Source: Albitalea sp966211955 (lineage in GTDB: Bacteria > Pseudomonadota > Gammaproteobacteria > Burkholderiales > Burkholderiaceae_C). From it: a DNA stretch of 64,000 bases. Positions within the stretch are counted from its first letter, which is position 1; the number at the start of each line of letters is the position of its first letter. A program made the translations under genes and the position numbers. The notes below the pieces were generated by a model. That model was given only the letters and a program-made list of their open reading frames with translations. It was not told the origin of the DNA and searched no databases. Location of the stretch: NCBI GenBank assembly GCA_966211955.1, contig CBIHOF010000005.1:186001-250000 (forward strand). The letters are read 5' to 3'. This document shows positions 1 through 7,768 of the stretch, in pieces.

Positions 1-957
1 CAGCAGCGGCAGGTGCAGCGCAAGCACGTTCAAGCGAAACAGCAGGTCCTGGCGGAAGGCGCCGCGCGCCGTGAGCTGGGCCGGGTTGCGGTTGGTCGCG
101 GCAATGACTCGGACGTCCGCATGCATGACTTGGTTGGAACCAACCGGCCGGTACTCCTTGTCCTGCAGGAAGCGCAGCAGCTTGGCCTGGGCGCCATAGG
201 GCAGCGAATCGATTTCGTCGAGGAAGAGCGTGCCGCCCTCGGCCTCGCGCACGAGGCCCGTGCGCGAGCTGTGTGCGCTGGTGTAGGCGCCCTTCACGTG
301 GCCGAAGAGTTCGGCCTCGACCAGTTCGTTGGGGATCGCGCCGCAGTTCACCGCCACCCACGGCCCGCCGGCACGCGGCGACAGATAGTGGATGGCCTGC
401 GCGCAGACCTCCTTGCCCGTTCCGGTGTCGCCCAGGATGAGCACGCTCGCGTCGTAGCGCGCGAGCAGCGGCACGCGGGCGATCTGCTGGGTGAAGGCAG
501 GGCTCTCGCCGATGAGCTCGCGCAGTGCCGGGTGAATGGGTCGCGGCATGGCGGCCACGGGCGCCGGCGCGACCCCGAGCGCGCGCGCCGAGCGCAGCTC
601 GAGCTCATGGGCTGCGATCGGAGTCCGCAGGAAATCGCAGGCGCCGCCGGCCAGCAAGCGGGCGAGCTCGGTCGCGTCCAAGTCCACCGCGGCGACCATC
701 ACCGCGCAGCCGGGCGCCGTGGCCTTGAGGCGCGACAGCTGCGCCACGGCTTCGCCGACATCGTCCGCCGACACCACCTGGATGAGCAGGTCGCAGCCCG
801 AGGGGGTGGCGCCGAAACCGCACAGCTTGACTTCGACCGGCAGTTCACCACCGGCCAATACCGCAACGAGCGTGGAACCAAGATCGCCCAAGGCAGTCGA
901 TGAGCAGACCGCGATCTCAAGCGTCGTCGAAAGCTGTGCAAGCCCGTATTTGCGCAC
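1..957 (-). CDS. Sigma-54-dependent transcriptional activator (C-terminus cut off by window edge)
   Basis: Activator of RNA polymerase-sigma54. The visible 319 codons begin at a GTG (955-957) preceded by GGGGAG. The first ~130 residues look like a degenerate receiver-type domain, without an obvious phospho-acceptor pattern that I can confirm. The AAA+ domain follows, with Walker A GDTGTGKE, Walker B GGTLFLDEID and sensor region ATNRNP. The loop that contacts sigma54, normally GAFTGA, reads GAYTSA: Phe to Tyr is common, Gly to Ser at position five is not. The DNA-binding domain lies outside the window, so the target is unknown. Confidence 0.9.
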   Translation of the reverse strand, partial: MRKYGLAQLSTTLEIAVCSSTALGDLGSTLVAVLAGGELPVEVKLCGFGATPSGCDLLIQVVSADDVGEAVAQLSRLKATAPGCAVMVAAVDLDATELARLLAGGACDFLRTPIAAHELELRSARALGVAPAPVAAMPRPIHPALRELIGESPAFTQQIARVPLLARYDASVLILGDTGTGKEVCAQAIHYLSPRAGGPWVAVNCGAIPNELVEAELFGHVKGAYTSAHSSRTGLVREAEGGTLFLDEIDSLPYGAQAKLLRFLQDKEYRPVGSNQVMHADVRVIAATNRNPAQLTARGAFRQDLLFRLNVLALHLPLL

Positions 958-1278
958 GAGAGGTCTCCCCGTATTGCTTGTTCGTTCTTGGCGAAACGGA
1001 ATCTAGGCGCGCAACCGGACACGAGGCCACCCCTAAGACTTGGGGCTGCTTGTCGAAGATCGGGCTTGCAATGTGGAGACTGGTGCGAATGAGGCGTTCT
1101 TGACACAGGCTGTTGCGCCTGGCGCCGGTAAACACGGCAAGCTGGTAAAGGCGGCAGCAGGAATGCCATGTCGCTGAAGCCCCCCGCCACGTACATCTCG
1201 CAGCACGACGATACAAAGCAGGAACGCCATTTGCCTCGAGCGCCTTGTTCCGACTGTCCACCCCAACCTGATCCAGCC
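958..1278. other. Divergent intergenic region
   Basis: This 321-base stretch separates two divergent genes and must hold both promoters. A TTGACA hexamer lies at 1100-1105 but has no good -10 at 16-18 bases. No convincing sigma-54 -24/-12 element, repeat or RNA gene was seen. Confidence 0.5.
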
Positions 1279-2082
1279 ATGCAGTACCCGACCCGCTCCC
1301 GAATCGCCGCCGCACCCCTGTTGCTGGCGAGCCTGCTGGCCGCTTCAACCGCATTCGCGGGCGGCCATCGCCACGCGTCCGCGGGCGCGACACGCATGGC
1401 CGCCTCGCTCACGACGACCGCATCGGCAGGCAGCGCCGGCGCTTCCGCGACGCCGGTCCGGCAGCCTGATTTCGGGCGCGAGAAACCTTCGCGCGATGCG
1501 CTGCAGGTGGCGAGCTGGGTGCTGAATTCGGGGGACAACGAGGGTTCGGCCTTCGTCATCGTCGACAAGGTGCGCGCCCGCGTCTTCGTCTTCACGCCCG
1601 AAGGCAAGCTGCGTGGCGCGGCGCCCGTGCTGCTGGGCCTCACCAAGGGCGACGACACCTTCCCCGGCGTCGGCGACCGCGAGTTGTCGAACATCGCGCC
1701 CAACGAGCGCACCACGCCGGCCGGCCGCTTCGTCGCGGAGCCGGGCGTCAACGGGCATGGCGCGGACATCGTCTGGGTGGACTACGAGGCGGCCGTCTCC
1801 ATGCACCGCGTGATTACCAGCAACCCGGCAGAACGCCGGCTGCAGCGCCTGCAGTCGCCCAAGCCCTCGGAGCACCGCATCTCCTTCGGCTGCATCAACC
1901 TGCCGGCTGCCTTCTACGAACAGGTGCTCGCACCCACCGTGGCGCAGACAGAGACCATCATCTATGTGCTGCCGGAGACGCGTCCTGCGGCCGAGGTGTT
2001 CGGCTTTCGTGAAGGCGGGCGCAACAAGCCGCCGCAGACGGTGCCGCGCGTGGCCAGCGCCTTCTATCTCGACGGCGCCTGA
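1279..2082 (+). CDS. L,D-transpeptidase (YkuD-like) secreted protein
   Basis: 267 aa. An N-terminal signal peptide (hydrophobic 11-27, cleavage near AFA) exports it to the periplasm. The region from about 90 to 232 resembles the YkuD L,D-transpeptidase fold, which makes or breaks peptidoglycan 3-3 crosslinks or attaches lipoproteins. The putative nucleophile is Cys205 in SFGCIN, with a conserved His at 176. Family members normally have SHGC; here the His before Gly is Phe, so catalysis may be altered. The ATG at 1279 is preferred over upstream in-frame starts because it opens directly into the signal peptide. The gene ends before a strong bidirectional terminator. Confidence 0.75.
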   Translation: MQYPTRSRIAAAPLLLASLLAASTAFAGGHRHASAGATRMAASLTTTASAGSAGASATPVRQPDFGREKPSRDALQVASWVLNSGDNEGSAFVIVDKVRARVFVFTPEGKLRGAAPVLLGLTKGDDTFPGVGDRELSNIAPNERTTPAGRFVAEPGVNGHGADIVWVDYEAAVSMHRVITSNPAERRLQRLQSPKPSEHRISFGCINLPAAFYEQVLAPTVAQTETIIYVLPETRPAAEVFGFREGGRNKPPQTVPRVASAFYLDGA

Positions 2083-2101
2083 CCTCTACCGATCACGCAT
2101 G

Positions 2102-2128
2102 AAAAAACCGGGCCTCGGCCCGGTTTTT
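2102..2128. terminator. Bidirectional rho-independent terminator
   Basis: A perfect ACCGGGCC/GGCCCGGT stem with a two-base loop is flanked by an A-run on the left and a T-run on the right. It therefore works on both strands. It sits between the convergent YkuD-like gene and the Thr/Ser-rich gene. Confidence 0.9.
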
Positions 2129-2146
2129 CGTTGGACGAAAGGTCGA

Positions 2147-2689
2147 TCAGCCGCGGTCGGCGCGAGCCGCACGCGTGGCGCGACGCTTCGGCGCGGTGCT
2201 GCCGCTCGTCGAATAGTCGTTGTTCGTCGACGCTGCGGCGTCCGTGCTCGTCGTGCCCGAAGCGTTCGTGCCCGTGCTCGTGCTGCTCGGGGTGGAGGTG
2301 CTGGACATGGTCGAGCTGGCCGGATCGGTCGTGGTGGTGGTCGTCGTCGTGGTCGCGCCCGTGCCGCTCACCGTGCTGTTGGTGCTGGATGTGCCCGACG
2401 TGCTGGTCGACGAGTTGAGGTTGCTGTCGGTGGCCGTCGACGACGGCGTGCCGCTCAGCGTGTTCGCGCTCGTGCCGCTCGCGCTGGAGCCGGTCCCCGT
2501 GCCGCTCGTGTTCGTCGCTGCGGCGCCCGACGAGGTGTCGGCGCTGCCTGCCGTCGTTCCGTTGGTGGTGCCGGTGGTGGTGCCCGCCGTACCGGTGGAC
2601 GTGCCCGAGGTTTGTGCTGACGCGCCCATGGCGCAGACGAGGGCGGCAGCCGCCGCGGCAAGGGTCAGGCTTGAGGACAGTTTGGTCAT
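2147..2689 (-). CDS. Secreted Thr/Ser/Gly-rich low-complexity protein
   Basis: 180 aa, no recognised family. It starts MTKLSSSLTLAAAAAALVCA and has a signal peptide cleaved near AQT. The rest to about residue 160 is almost entirely Thr, Ser, Gly, Ala and Asn in short irregular repeats (TSGT, TGTT, SSTST, a run of nine Thr). The tail is basic (KRRATRAARADRG). The composition suggests a disordered, possibly surface-exposed protein. An AGGAG Shine-Dalgarno lies just upstream of the ATG. The simple repeats make it prone to length variation between strains. The reading frame is supported by the signal peptide and RBS, not by homology. Confidence 0.6.
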   Translation of the reverse strand: MTKLSSSLTLAAAAAALVCAMGASAQTSGTSTGTAGTTTGTTNGTTAGSADTSSGAAATNTSGTGTGSSASGTSANTLSGTPSSTATDSNLNSSTSTSGTSSTNSTVSGTGATTTTTTTTTDPASSTMSSTSTPSSTSTGTNASGTTSTDAAASTNNDYSTSGSTAPKRRATRAARADRG

Positions 2690-2879
2690 TGCGTTTCTCC
2701 TGTAGCAGAGTGAAAACTACGTTTCGATGGTTTGCCTGCATCTGCGCTCCGCTTTAATCACAGGCGCGCCAAAAACGATGGGCAAGAGATTCCTGGGCAA
2801 TCCACATGCCCATCCGTAGGGCACGGGCAAGTCCTGCTGAAATCAACGACACTGGCCGGCCAAGAAAGCGCTTTCCAAG

Positions 2880-4277
2880 ATGTCCCGCACGACCCTCGCG
2901 GCGCAGCCGCGCCCTGCCCTTTTCACCATCGCCTGGCCGCTGTTCTCGGAGTTGCTGCTGGGCATCCTCGTCGGGCTGGTGGGCTTGTCGATCGCCTCGC
3001 GCACCTCGGACGCCGCCTCCGGGGCGTTTGCCCTCTCGAACCACGTCCAGGCCACCTTCTTCCTGCTGTTTCGCATCGTCAGCGTGGGCGTGAGCGTGGT
3101 GATCACGCAGAACCTGGGTGCGGGCAACCGGCTCGCGGCCGACCAGACAGCCCGCGCGTCGCTGGGCGCTTCCAGCTGGATGGGCATCATCACCGCGGCC
3201 GGCGTCGCCTCCTGTGCCGAGCCGCTGCTGCGGGTGATGAACGCGCCGGCCTCGGTGCTGGCCCTGGCGCTACCCTTCCTGCGCATCCTCGCGCTCGCGC
3301 TGGCGCTCGATGCGCTGAACGCCGCCATGTCCGCCGTGATGCGCGCGCACCTGCGCGCCCGCGATGCGCTGCTCAACATGGTGGCGATGCACAGCGTGCA
3401 CCTCTTGCTGTGCTGGCCGCTGATGGGTGGCATCGGGCCGCTGCCGCCGCTCGGGCTGCAGGGCTTCGCCATCGCGATGGTCGCAAGCCGTGCCTTCGGC
3501 GTCGCTTTCCACCTGTGGCTGTGGCGCCAGCGGCTGGACCTCGTCCCCAAGCGGCGCGACTGGTGGACGCTGCACTGGCCGCGGCTCGCCCCGGTGCTGC
3601 ACATCGGCTTGCCGGGTGGGGCGGAAAACGTCGCCTACCGGCTCGCGCTGATGTCCACCATCGCCATGGTCGCGAAGATGGGCTCGGGCGCACTGGCCAC
3701 GCACAGCTACACCATGCAGCTGATGTACTTCATCCTGCTGTGCGGCCTGGCCATCGGCTTCGCGAGCGAGATCCTCGTCGGCCACATGGTCGGCGCGGGC
3801 GCGCTGCACGAGGCCAACCAGCTGGTGCGCAGGAGCCTGGGCGTGGGGTTCGCGGTGTCCACGACGCTGGCCATCGTGATGGCGCTCACCGCGCGCTGGA
3901 CGCTGCCGCTGTTCACCTCCGACCCGCAGGTGATCGCCACGGCGCAGACGCTGCTCTGGATCACCGTGCTGCTGGAGCCCGGGCGCACCTTCAACCTCGT
4001 CGTGATCAACGCCTTGCGCGCCACCGGCGATGCGCGCTTTCCGGTGGCCGCTGGCGTGCTGTCGATGGTGTTCGTGATGGCCGGTGGCGCATGGCTGCTC
4101 GGCGTTCATTGGGGCTTCGGGCTGGCCGGCGTGTGGTTCGCCTATGCCGCCGACGAATGGCTGCGCGGGCTCATGATGGCCGCGCGCTGGCGTTGGCGCG
4201 GCTGGGTGCCGCACGCGCGTGAAACACACCGCCGGGTGTCGTCCAAGCGGCGCCAGATGCAAGCCGCCTCGGCCTGA
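2880..4277 (+). CDS. MATE family efflux transporter
   Basis: 465 aa with about 12 hydrophobic segments, the usual size and topology of MATE (NorM/DinF-like) cation/drug antiporters of the inner membrane. The N-terminus carries the family pattern around IAWPLFSELLLGILVGLVG, and the second half repeats the first (LHIGLPGGAENVAYR near residue 240), as expected for a 6+6 helix transporter. It stands alone, with no adjacent regulator of its own. The substrate cannot be told from sequence. Confidence 0.9.
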   Translation: MSRTTLAAQPRPALFTIAWPLFSELLLGILVGLVGLSIASRTSDAASGAFALSNHVQATFFLLFRIVSVGVSVVITQNLGAGNRLAADQTARASLGASSWMGIITAAGVASCAEPLLRVMNAPASVLALALPFLRILALALALDALNAAMSAVMRAHLRARDALLNMVAMHSVHLLLCWPLMGGIGPLPPLGLQGFAIAMVASRAFGVAFHLWLWRQRLDLVPKRRDWWTLHWPRLAPVLHIGLPGGAENVAYRLALMSTIAMVAKMGSGALATHSYTMQLMYFILLCGLAIGFASEILVGHMVGAGALHEANQLVRRSLGVGFAVSTTLAIVMALTARWTLPLFTSDPQVIATAQTLLWITVLLEPGRTFNLVVINALRATGDARFPVAAGVLSMVFVMAGGAWLLGVHWGFGLAGVWFAYAADEWLRGLMMAARWRWRGWVPHARETHRRVSSKRRQMQAASA

Positions 4278-4487
4278 AGTCCCGCTCCAAGCGCCGGCCA
4301 GCTGACACCAGCCTTGCTGCAAGCGCCGATCCCGATGTTCATATTTGCTCAGCGGTAAGACCGCCGCAAGCCAGGCTTAAAAAAATGCGGGCAGCTCCGA
4401 TGGGCACGCGGCACGTTCTCCTACAGCCAAGTCGCGGACATCGAGGCGCAATGACACCACGTACCGTCACCAGGAGGACGAACGTCC

Positions 4488-4712
4488 ATGGACAAGCTGC
4501 CCACCGACATCTGGCTGAACCGCTGCGCCCAGCGCATCGTTCAGGTTGACCAACGCATCGACCCCGATGAAGCACGGAACATCGCACGCGACCTGCTCTC
4601 GTTCGAACGCACCGCCGTGATGCCACCCGAGCAGGCCGTGGATTTCGTGGCCTCCGAACTCTCACGTGGGCAACGAACGCACTTCGAGCGCCGCGCCAAG
4701 CCGCGGCACTGA
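4488..4712 (+). CDS. Small hypothetical protein
   Basis: 74 aa soluble, predicted helical protein (MDKLPTDIWLNRCAQRI...). It is preceded by a perfect AGGAGG about 10 bases before the ATG. Its 3' end overlaps the GTG start of the next membrane-protein gene by 47 bases, suggesting translational coupling. The family is unknown to me; no catalytic motif is visible. Confidence 0.7.
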   Translation: MDKLPTDIWLNRCAQRIVQVDQRIDPDEARNIARDLLSFERTAVMPPEQAVDFVASELSRGQRTHFERRAKPRH

Positions 4713-5649
4713 CGCACTTCGCCTGACGCCCTGGCTGCGGCGCATCGCCGCCGCCGGCCTGCTCGTTGCCGGCATCGCCTTGTGGGTGCACCACCTGCGC
4801 ACGGTGGACTGGGCCGGCATGCGCGGCGTGATCGCCGGCATGCCCCACGAGCGGCTGGGCTGGGCCCTCGCCTTCACCGCTGCGAGTTACCTCGTCTACT
4901 CGAGCATCGACCTCATCGCCCGACACGTCACGCGCCATCAGGTGCCGGCGGGCCGCGTGCTCGCCATCGGCTTCATCAGCCACGCCTGCGCGCTCAACCT
5001 CGGCCCGGCGGGCGTCGGCTTTCGCTTCCGGCTGTACATGGCGCATGGGCTGGATGCCCCCACCGCGGCGGCGATCTGGCTCTTCAATGTGGGGACCAAC
5101 TGGCTCGGCTTCGTGCTGATCGCGGGCCTCGCCTTCGCCACGCGCTCGATCGCCATTCCCAACGACTGGGGCATGGTCCGCGCCATGTCGCCGTCGGTGG
5201 GCGTGCTGCTGTTGACGGCTCTGGCGGCCTACCTGGTGATCTGCCACTTGGCCCATGGCCGCGAGTGGCGCGTCCTGGGACGCACGTTCACCCTGCCCTC
5301 GGCCGCGGTTGCCGCACTGCAGTGCGCTGTCTCGGCCATCAACTGGCTGCTGCTCGCATGGGTGCTGACCATGCTGCTGCAGCACGGCGTGCCCTTCGGC
5401 GCGGTGCTGGGCGCGTTGATGGCGAGCTCGCTCGCCCTGGCGGTGATCGACGTGCCCGCCGGGCTCGGCGTGCTGGAGACGGTGTTCCTCGCGATGCTGG
5501 GCTCGCAGGTGCCCACGCATGAACTGCTGGCGGCGATGCTTGCGTACCGGGCCATCTACTTCGTGGGGCCGCTGCTCATTGCGCTCGCGACCTACGCCGC
5601 CATGGAGTCGCACTTCTTCGCGAACCGGCGGGTGAGCACGGCAAGCTAA
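4666..5649 (+). CDS. Integral membrane protein, lysylphosphatidylglycerol flippase-like (UPF0104/YbhN type)
   Basis: 327 aa with about 8 transmembrane segments, matching the flippase-domain fold of MprF/YbhN proteins (LPG_synthase_TM family). Typical features are GISHACALNLGPAG-like and IDVPAGLGVLE motifs around residues 103-117 and 264-276. A role in moving a lipid across the inner membrane is inferred from the family; no synthase domain is present. It starts at GTG 4666, overlaps the upstream 74-aa gene, and meets murQ tail to tail with a 4-base overlap of stop codons. Confidence 0.8.
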   Translation: MGNERTSSAAPSRGTDALRLTPWLRRIAAAGLLVAGIALWVHHLRTVDWAGMRGVIAGMPHERLGWALAFTAASYLVYSSIDLIARHVTRHQVPAGRVLAIGFISHACALNLGPAGVGFRFRLYMAHGLDAPTAAAIWLFNVGTNWLGFVLIAGLAFATRSIAIPNDWGMVRAMSPSVGVLLLTALAAYLVICHLAHGREWRVLGRTFTLPSAAVAALQCAVSAINWLLLAWVLTMLLQHGVPFGAVLGALMASSLALAVIDVPAGLGVLETVFLAMLGSQVPTHELLAAMLAYRAIYFVGPLLIALATYAAMESHFFANRRVSTAS

Positions 5650-6599
5650 TCAGCGAGCGCGGCCCTCACGCTCCCATCCGCCTCATCCAGCCGCGCCTGT
5701 GCCTCATCCACGCCGATCTTCTTCAGGATCGACACGATCGCGACCTTGACCTGGAAGCGGCAGGCGTTGAGCGCCTCGCGGGCGGCGTCTTCGCTCGCGC
5801 CGGTGGCGCGCATGGTGAGGCTCACCGCGCGGCGCAGCAGCTTGGCGTTGGTGGGCTGCAAGTCCACCATCAGGTTGCCGTAGACCTTGTTGAGCCGCAC
5901 CATGATTGCGCTGGACAAGGTGTTGAGCGCGATCTTCTGCGAAGTGCCCGCCTTCAGCCGCGTGCTCCCCGAGATGACCTCGCTGCCGGTGTTGAGCGTG
6001 ATGGCGATCTCCGCGCCGAGGGTGACCGGCGCGGCCGGGTTGTTGGCGATGCCGATGGTGAGCGCGCCGGCCGCGCGTGCCGCTTCGAGTGCACCCATCA
6101 CGTAGGGTGTGGCGCCGGACGCCGCCAGCAGGATGACGACGTCGCGTGCCGTCACGTTCACGCCGGCGAGGTCGAGCCGGCCTTGCTCGAGGCTGTCTTC
6201 GGCGCCTTCCACCGCTTCGAACATCGCCTGCTGGCCGCCCGCGAGCAGGCCGATGGCACGGTCCTTGGGCCATGAGAAGGTCGGGTACAGCTCGACGCTG
6301 TCGAGCACGCCCAGGCGGCCCGATGTGCCCGCACCCACGTACACCAGCCGACCGCCGGCCGCGATGCGAGGGACCGCCGCTTCGACGGCCGCAGCGATGC
6401 GATGGCGCGCGGCCTTGACCGCATTCAGTGCATGGATCTGGTCATCGACGAAAGCATCCACGAGCGCTGGCACCGCATACCGGTCGAGGTCGGGGTGGCA
6501 TTCACTCGGCGCTTCAGTGCGCAAGAGCTCGCTGTCGAGTTCGCCGGCCGCGCCGGCGGTCAGATGCGGGCTCGTGGCGTCGGGGGCGCTGGGGCTCAT
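5646..6599 (-). CDS. murQ: N-acetylmuramic acid 6-phosphate etherase
   Basis: 317 aa from the chosen ATG, close to the 298-300 aa typical of MurQ. It cleaves the lactyl ether of MurNAc-6-P to GlcNAc-6-P and D-lactate in cytoplasmic cell-wall recycling. A SIS sugar-isomerase domain is evident: VYVGAGTSGRLGVLDS, ILLAASGATPYV and the TGSEVISGSTRLKAGTSQK signature. The frame is open further upstream, but that extension reads through a strong hairpin (6647-6680), so the internal ATG at 6599 is preferred. AnmK or MurP partners are not adjacent, so it is a stand-alone recycling gene here. Confidence 0.92.
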   Translation of the reverse strand: MSPSAPDATSPHLTAGAAGELDSELLRTEAPSECHPDLDRYAVPALVDAFVDDQIHALNAVKAARHRIAAAVEAAVPRIAAGGRLVYVGAGTSGRLGVLDSVELYPTFSWPKDRAIGLLAGGQQAMFEAVEGAEDSLEQGRLDLAGVNVTARDVVILLAASGATPYVMGALEAARAAGALTIGIANNPAAPVTLGAEIAITLNTGSEVISGSTRLKAGTSQKIALNTLSSAIMVRLNKVYGNLMVDLQPTNAKLLRRAVSLTMRATGASEDAAREALNACRFQVKVAIVSILKKIGVDEAQARLDEADGSVRAALAD

Positions 6600-6646
6600 C
6601 GCAGGCTTCACGCCCGCATCATCGCGAGCCTCGTGTGACGGCGCAA

Positions 6647-6680
6647 GCCAAGACCGGCGAGTCCCCTCGCCGGTCTTGGC
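6647..6680. terminator. Long perfect stem-loop (probable terminator)
   Basis: A 15-bp perfect stem (GCCAAGACCGGCGAG and its complement, 4-base loop) can be extended past a bulge by CGCAA/TTGCG. It lies just downstream of the glycine-zipper gene on the minus strand and just upstream of murQ. There is no T-run, so it is only a probable terminator or processing hairpin. Confidence 0.65.
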
Positions 6681-6702
6681 GTTGCGTGGCGCTTGCCCGG
6701 CC

Positions 6703-7260
6703 TTATCGGCCGTCGTGGTCCGAGTCGCCGGGGATGGCACGTTCAACCGCATTGCTCAGCCGGTTCCAGGAATCGCGGGTGGCTTCCTTCGCGCGGTCCC
6801 AGCCGAGGCGAGACTCACCGCGGGCCGAATCCCAGCCACGGCCCAGGTCGCTCTCGACATCGTCGAAGCTGCGGCCGCGGTAGGTGTCGTAGTTCTGCAG
6901 CGCGTAGTTGTAGGCCGGGCTGTAGTCGTCGTAGCTGTAGGCGGCGTCGACGTAGGGGCGGCTGGAATAGTTCTCGCGCCAGTACGCTTCTTCGGCGGTC
7001 GGGTCCACCAGCTCGGCCACGCCCTTGCCGGCCAAGCCGCCGGCCACGGCGCCGATGGCCGCGCCCACGAGCGTGCCGACCGGGCCGGCCACCGAGCCCA
7101 CCGCGGCGCCCGCGGCAATGCCGCCTGCGGCCGCGCCGATGCCCGTGCCGACCGGATGCGCACCGGGTGCGCCGCTCAGCGGGTCGCGGTTCGAATCACG
7201 GTTGATGTCTCGGTCGAGGTTCTTGGGTTCGCCCTTGGCGAGGGGTCTCTCGTTGTTCAT
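6703..7260 (-). CDS. Glycine-zipper domain protein
   Basis: 185 aa. The ATG at 7260 follows AGGAG at proper spacing; an upstream in-frame Met is less likely. The first 45 residues are polar (Asn/Arg/Asp-rich). The region from about 36 to 80 is a Gly/Ala zipper (GTGIGAAAGGIAAGAAVGSV...) of the kind that forms membrane-associated helical hairpins. The C-terminal half is charged, Tyr-rich and contains repeated W/R/D patterns (GWDSARGESRLGWDRAKEATRDSW). Similar proteins in Burkholderiales are general stress or envelope proteins of unknown function. A strong hairpin follows the stop codon. Confidence 0.75.
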   Translation of the reverse strand: MNNERPLAKGEPKNLDRDINRDSNRDPLSGAPGAHPVGTGIGAAAGGIAAGAAVGSVAGPVGTLVGAAIGAVAGGLAGKGVAELVDPTAEEAYWRENYSSRPYVDAAYSYDDYSPAYNYALQNYDTYRGRSFDDVESDLGRGWDSARGESRLGWDRAKEATRDSWNRLSNAVERAIPGDSDHDGR

Positions 7261-7342
7261 GTGCTGCTCCTGGTCTTGCGGGTTGAAGACAGGCAAGGCC
7301 GCGAAGGCATTGCCGCAAGCCAATTGCACCTAAAACGGGAGT

Positions 7343-7360
7343 GCCGTCCCATCGGACGGC
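7343..7360 (-). terminator. Short hairpin downstream of small membrane protein gene
   Basis: A 7-bp perfect stem (GCCGTCC/GGACGGC, 4-base loop) lies 43 bases beyond the stop of the 7403-7624 gene. On the minus strand it is followed a few bases later by GTTTTAG. It is a plausible but weak terminator. Confidence 0.45.
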
Positions 7361-7402
7361 CGCCTCTTCAGGCGTAGGACATGGGCTCAGAGGGTCAGGT
7401 GT

Positions 7403-7624
7403 TCAGCGCATCGTCTCGGAGGACGACGGGTTCACGCCCGCGAAGATGGCGGAGGCCACGATGCAATCGAAGGAGTGTGGATCGCCGCCGTGGTGGCGGG
7501 CCGTGCTGGGAGCCACATCGAGCGTGGTGAGGCCGAGCAAGGCGATGGCCAAGGCAATGGCGACGAGGCTGCGCGACTTCGCTGGGGAGAGGACGTCATC
7601 CGCCGGGTCGAGCTTCGTGTCCAT
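7403..7624 (-). CDS. Small single-pass membrane protein
   Basis: 73 aa beginning MDTKLDPADDVL. It has one hydrophobic helix (about residues 16-32, SLVAIALAIALLGLTTL), then a short tail with HHGG and CIV. The ATG is chosen because AAGGAG sits 6 bases before it. No family recognised. It lies alone between the glycine-zipper gene and the MFS gene, all on the minus strand. Confidence 0.55.
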   Translation of the reverse strand: MDTKLDPADDVLSPAKSRSLVAIALAIALLGLTTLDVAPSTARHHGGDPHSFDCIVASAIFAGVNPSSSETMR

Positions 7625-7768
7625 GTCGAACTCCTTGACTGGAAGCGGCGCGCGGGACGAGAGCGGCGCCGCTTGACATGCAGCGTAGCCATCGTGGCAC
7701 AGCAGGCATATCCCTAGGGCGTCTGCCGGGCCCATTTTTTCGTACCTTTACTTCCAGAAACGCTGGCC

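Noticed and set aside
1100..1134. Possible sigma-70 or sigma-54 promoter (TTGACA; TGACAC...TTGC)
   Set aside because: The -10 spacing for sigma-70 is wrong, and the -24/-12 spacing and GG are wrong for sigma-54.
4339..5613. A 424-codon minus-strand frame opposite the flippase-like gene
   Set aside because: Gln/Arg/His-rich antisense shadow; the plus strand encodes an ordered membrane protein.
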